Positions 6,054 through 8,141 of a stretch of DNA of 8,141 bases are shown in pieces (within the stretch, counting starts at the first letter, position 1; every line of letters begins with the position of its first letter). Made by a program: the position numbers and the translations under genes. The stretch is from an uncultured Cytophagaceae bacterium (GTDB taxonomy: Bacteria; Bacteroidota; Bacteroidia; Cytophagales; Microscillaceae): positions 1 to 8,141 of the forward strand of contig CALDJV010000552.1 of the NCBI GenBank assembly GCA_937899305.1. The letters run 5' to 3'. The notes below the pieces were generated by a model. It was given only the letters and a program-made list of their open reading frames with translations, had not been told where the DNA came from and ran no database searches.

Positions 6054-6965
6054 TTATTTTTTATTACCTTTTCTCTTTTGTACGAGAAAACGCCCTCTAG
6101 AAAGCAAGGTTTTACGACCATTGCCTTGTTTTTTCTTTAATTCCCAATAGTATAAAAAGGGCTTTAAGACACTAGGAAGCGTAAAAGCACTGTCTTTAGG
6201 AGCTATTTTAAATACTTGGGGACGGTCAGTAGTTGTTTCTTTGGTAAAGATCTCAAGGTAAAGAGAGTCTTGGATGGGGTTTTTCCAGCGAAAAGACAGT
6301 TTCTGATCCAATATTTTGGTGTCAATCAACGGGAAAAGTACTTGTAGGCCATTAGAGCGTTTGTTTCCGTTACGTTCAATCAGGCGGTCTATGTAAGGCA
6401 TGTGCATAGCCTGTAGTTCAGTGTTTGAAAACACATCTTCAAAATCGGGGAGCTTCTGATTCTGAGTCGGCGGAACTAGCTTTGCTTCTTGTTTACGCTC
6501 TTTAGTAGTGTGATCCTGATCCCTGATTTTAGGGTCTATGGGGGGTAAGGGAAATTGATCAGCATTCATTGCCTTGTCCGAAATGCCATTGGGAATACTT
6601 TGTTCGTTCCCGCTCATTAGACTAATGATGTAGCCTATTCCTAAGAGTAGAATAACTGCCGCTGCAATTTTTAGAATTTGCCCGTTTCTTAGACTTTTTA
6701 CTGGAGTACGATGTTGGTAAGATTTATCGAAATACGGATGAGGTAAGAGTTCATTTACATCATCATCTTTTACAAACTCATAATATTCGTAAATCTTTTT
6801 TAGATCGCTTTCCGAGTTGGTCACATGCTCTACCAAAATATCTGGTAATTGATTTTCTTTGTTGAGTCTTAAAGCGTCTACATATAATAATATTCCTGTA
6901 TCATTCAGCTCATGGTTTTCATCAAAAAAAACTGATTGTTTGAACATCATATTGTTTTCATTCAT
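6054..6965 (-). CDS. Single-pass membrane protein, putative zinc-less anti-sigma factor
   Basis: This 303-residue protein has one clear transmembrane segment (about 98-117), which splits it into a cytoplasmic N-terminus and a periplasmic C-terminus. The N-terminus resembles anti-sigma (ZAS/zf-HC2-like) domains: a short helix, then D-T-G-I-L-L-Y-V-D-A-L (22-32), then L-V-E-H-V-T-N-S-E-S-D-L (44-55). In the classical motif H-x3-C-x2-C both cysteines would bind zinc. Here the pattern is His47, Ser51 and Asp54, so zinc binding is unlikely. After TM comes a proline- and charge-rich linker (120-175). The C-terminal region (about 205-297) has P-L-x-x-T...L-S-F-R-W (212-227), a Y-Y-W-E (272-275) strand and a final G-R-F-L-V strand (291-295), like an Ig/FN3-type sandwich. 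The upstream same-strand neighbour is a sigma-70-like gene, the likely partner. Assignment is inference from layout and context. Confidence 0.8.
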   Translation of the reverse strand: MNENNMMFKQSVFFDENHELNDTGILLYVDALRLNKENQLPDILVEHVTNSESDLKKIYEYYEFVKDDDVNELLPHPYFDKSYQHRTPVKSLRNGQILKIAAAVILLLGIGYIISLMSGNEQSIPNGISDKAMNADQFPLPPIDPKIRDQDHTTKERKQEAKLVPPTQNQKLPDFEDVFSNTELQAMHMPYIDRLIERNGNKRSNGLQVLFPLIDTKILDQKLSFRWKNPIQDSLYLEIFTKETTTDRPQVFKIAPKDSAFTLPSVLKPFLYYWELKKKQGNGRKTLLSRGRFLVQKRKGNKK

Positions 6966-7209
6966 TTTGCCACATTATTTAAAACTTTGCTACCCTTGTT
7001 AGTAAAAATATAAATTTAATTCTTGATTAAGACTTTTTTTATTTCGTAATAACGTCCTATTCAAAAGTATGATTGTATCAGCATGTAATGAAACTTACCC
7101 AAATTGGGCACATTTCAAATTTTTATTTGGTTAATGGTGATGAATTGTGATTAATAAGTTATCCCTTTGTTTATATATACTTGTATTTGTCCAAATGGTG
7201 GACATTTTT
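6966..7209 (-). promoter_or_regulatory. Intergenic region with candidate promoter and dyad
   Basis: There is no supportable gene in these 244 bases. Read on the minus strand, TACTTTTG (7069-7062) matches the -7 consensus TAnnTTTG exactly. TTTC (7093-7090) lies 20 bases upstream, one base away from the -33 TTTG. This could let the anti-sigma-like gene be transcribed apart from the sigma-like gene, although the leader would be about 90 bases long. Upstream of that, CCCAA-A-TTGGG (7098-7108) is a perfect five-base dyad around a central base and could be an operator. A TGTCC/GGACA hairpin (7188-7204) sits just past the sigma-like stop. Its T-run is on the plus strand only, where no gene needs terminating. 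Confidence 0.4.
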
Positions 7210-7980
7210 TTACAATAATCTTACTAAATTTTTTAAAGATTCTGTATCGTATTGATAATGAGTATTTTGACTCATCGCTTCTTTCAGTGTAACTACCTTC
7301 GTACTGACCCATTTTCGTAGTGAGTCGGCGCTGTTTTTTTTGTTTTCTACCTTATTAATCAATGGACTAATCAATTGATAGACCTCCTTATCGGAATGGT
7401 TTGAGTAATCTACGCTAAAAGTTTGGTAATAAGAAGTCCATTCATCAGGTGATAGATCTAAAGCATAATTTTGGAAATCCTCTAATTTTAACGGAATCCG
7501 ACAATATAATTTGATGAGTAAGACAAACTTAAATTTATATTTAGCAAATATTTTAAGGTAGTTTCGCAAGCGGTTTAATTCTGAATCAATGGTTTCTTGG
7601 GCAATTAGACTTGCCTCGGGATTGGCACTGTTGTAGTCTCCTTTAAACGAACCCTCCTGCACATCATCCAGGCTATTTTTCAATACTGCTTTATTTTGTT
7701 GTTTGCGTAATAGCTCTACACACAAATTGAAGACTACTTTGCTCAAATATCCTTTCACTGTACTAAATTGAGGATTGTAGCTTTTTGCAATGTAATCGAG
7801 TTTTTTCTCTAGAATCATTAAAGTAACCTCGCTGATAATATCTTCAGTAGTTTGTCCATAAATTCCTCCTCTGCTTACAAATTTATAGACTGTTTTTTTA
7901 ATCACTTCCCCAATCGATTTATGTGCTATAAATTCTTTTGGTGACTCAATAAGTAATTTGTGAAGCTTTTTGTTGTCCAT
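7210..7980 (-). CDS. Divergent sigma-70-family (ECF-like) protein
   Basis: This 256-residue cytoplasmic protein has an N-terminal half that resembles sigma region 2. A helix (about 22-36) is followed by E-D-I-I-S-E-V-T-L-M-I-L-E-K (46-59), equivalent to the core-binding D-L-x-Q-E-x-F motif. Then Y-N-P-Q-F-S-T-V-K-G-Y-L (68-79) and V-V-F-N-L-C-V-E-L-L-R-K-Q-Q-N-K (82-97) correspond to F-D-P-x-R-x-S-F-x-x-W-L and I-A-R-N-x-x-x-D-x-x-R. A variable linker (100-130) follows. The C-terminal half (131-256) shows no recognisable region 4 helix-turn-helix. It instead has a basic, hydrophobic segment (about 135-165), a polar stretch, and S-A-D-S-L-R-K-W-V (217-225). It is longer than typical ECF sigmas (about 170-200). 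The same-strand downstream gene looks like a membrane anti-sigma factor. It could be a true sigma with divergent region 4, or a sigma-derived regulator. Confidence 0.78.
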   Translation of the reverse strand: MDNKKLHKLLIESPKEFIAHKSIGEVIKKTVYKFVSRGGIYGQTTEDIISEVTLMILEKKLDYIAKSYNPQFSTVKGYLSKVVFNLCVELLRKQQNKAVLKNSLDDVQEGSFKGDYNSANPEASLIAQETIDSELNRLRNYLKIFAKYKFKFVLLIKLYCRIPLKLEDFQNYALDLSPDEWTSYYQTFSVDYSNHSDKEVYQLISPLINKVENKKNSADSLRKWVSTKVVTLKEAMSQNTHYQYDTESLKNLVRLL

Positions 7981-8093
7981 GCAAGATGTTTAGTGTTATT
8001 TATCCGATTGTGTGTTCTTAGAGCGATAGTATTAAAATGCAATTTACGGAAAATCAAAAAGTAAATATAACATTATTTACTATTCATAAAACC
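7981..8093 (-). promoter_or_regulatory. Upstream region of the sigma-like gene
   Basis: This AT-rich stretch lies between the terminator of an off-window gene and the sigma-like start, so a promoter is expected here. On the minus strand TACTTTTTG (8063-8055) is one base longer than the -7 consensus TAnnTTTG, and no clear -33 TTTG is at the usual distance. I can offer only this weak candidate. Confidence 0.25.
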
Positions 8094-8128
8094 AAAAAAC
8101 TGTTGCAGGTATTTTCTGCAACAGTTTC
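8094..8128 (-). terminator. Terminator of a minus-strand gene to the right of the window
   Basis: AAACTGTTGCAG (minus strand 8127-8116) pairs perfectly with CTGCAACAGTTT (8108-8097) across a seven-base loop. The run of Ts extends to 8094. The T-run is on the minus strand, so this ends transcription of a gene lying beyond the right edge and isolates the sigma-like gene from it. Confidence 0.85.
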
Positions 8129-8141
8129 TTAGTAACACTGT

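Noticed and set aside
7188..7211. TGTCC/GGACA hairpin followed by Ts on the plus strand as a terminator
   Set aside because: No plus-strand gene lies upstream of it, the stem is only five bases, and the T-run overlaps the sigma-like stop codon.
1..8141. Mobile elements, CRISPR arrays, tRNA or riboswitches
   Set aside because: No transposase, terminal repeats, regularly spaced repeats, cloverleaf or known riboswitch core could be found by reading.

Overview
The window looks like a chromosomal segment from a Bacteroidota bacterium, probably the Cytophagales/Microscilla type. The base composition is moderately AT-rich. No convincing Shine-Dalgarno sequence precedes any start. Promoter-like -7 elements of the form TAnnTTTG occur. 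The ribosomal protein L31 is the cysteine-free B type. A GlmU-like protein of the Bacteroidota variety and a two-component pair resembling RprX/RprY are present. The species assignment is inference; no rRNA, tRNA, CRISPR array, transposase or phage gene was found.

Plus strand, left part (about 1-3330). Bases 1-247 hold no supportable gene. Next come two small exported proteins, probably co-transcribed. The first (248-646) has a layout that recalls chagasin-type (I42) cysteine protease inhibitors. The second (663-1226) is a secreted protein of unknown function. An in-frame 18-codon stretch after its stop looks like a degraded second copy of its C-terminus. L31 type B (1387-1632) follows with a candidate promoter and a strong terminator at 1663-1697. 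A GlmU-like acyltransferase/nucleotidyltransferase (1764-2966) is separated by two bases from a DUF1294 membrane protein (2969-3241). A 14-bp hairpin with a T-run (3281-3337) closes this unit where it meets the minus-strand genes.

Minus strand, middle (3350-5902). A membrane sensor histidine kinase (566 aa) lies upstream of an OmpR/PhoB-type response regulator (231 aa). The two are separated by 156 bp, and the kinase very likely phosphorylates the regulator.

Minus strand, right part (5990-8141). A divergent sigma-70-like protein (7210-7980) is followed by a single-pass membrane protein (6054-6965). The N-terminus of the latter matches an anti-sigma domain whose zinc-ligand cysteines are replaced. 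I read these as a sigma/anti-sigma pair, the most unusual system in the window. A minus-strand terminator (5991-6025) ends the pair. Another at 8094-8128 ends a minus-strand gene lying to the right of the window.
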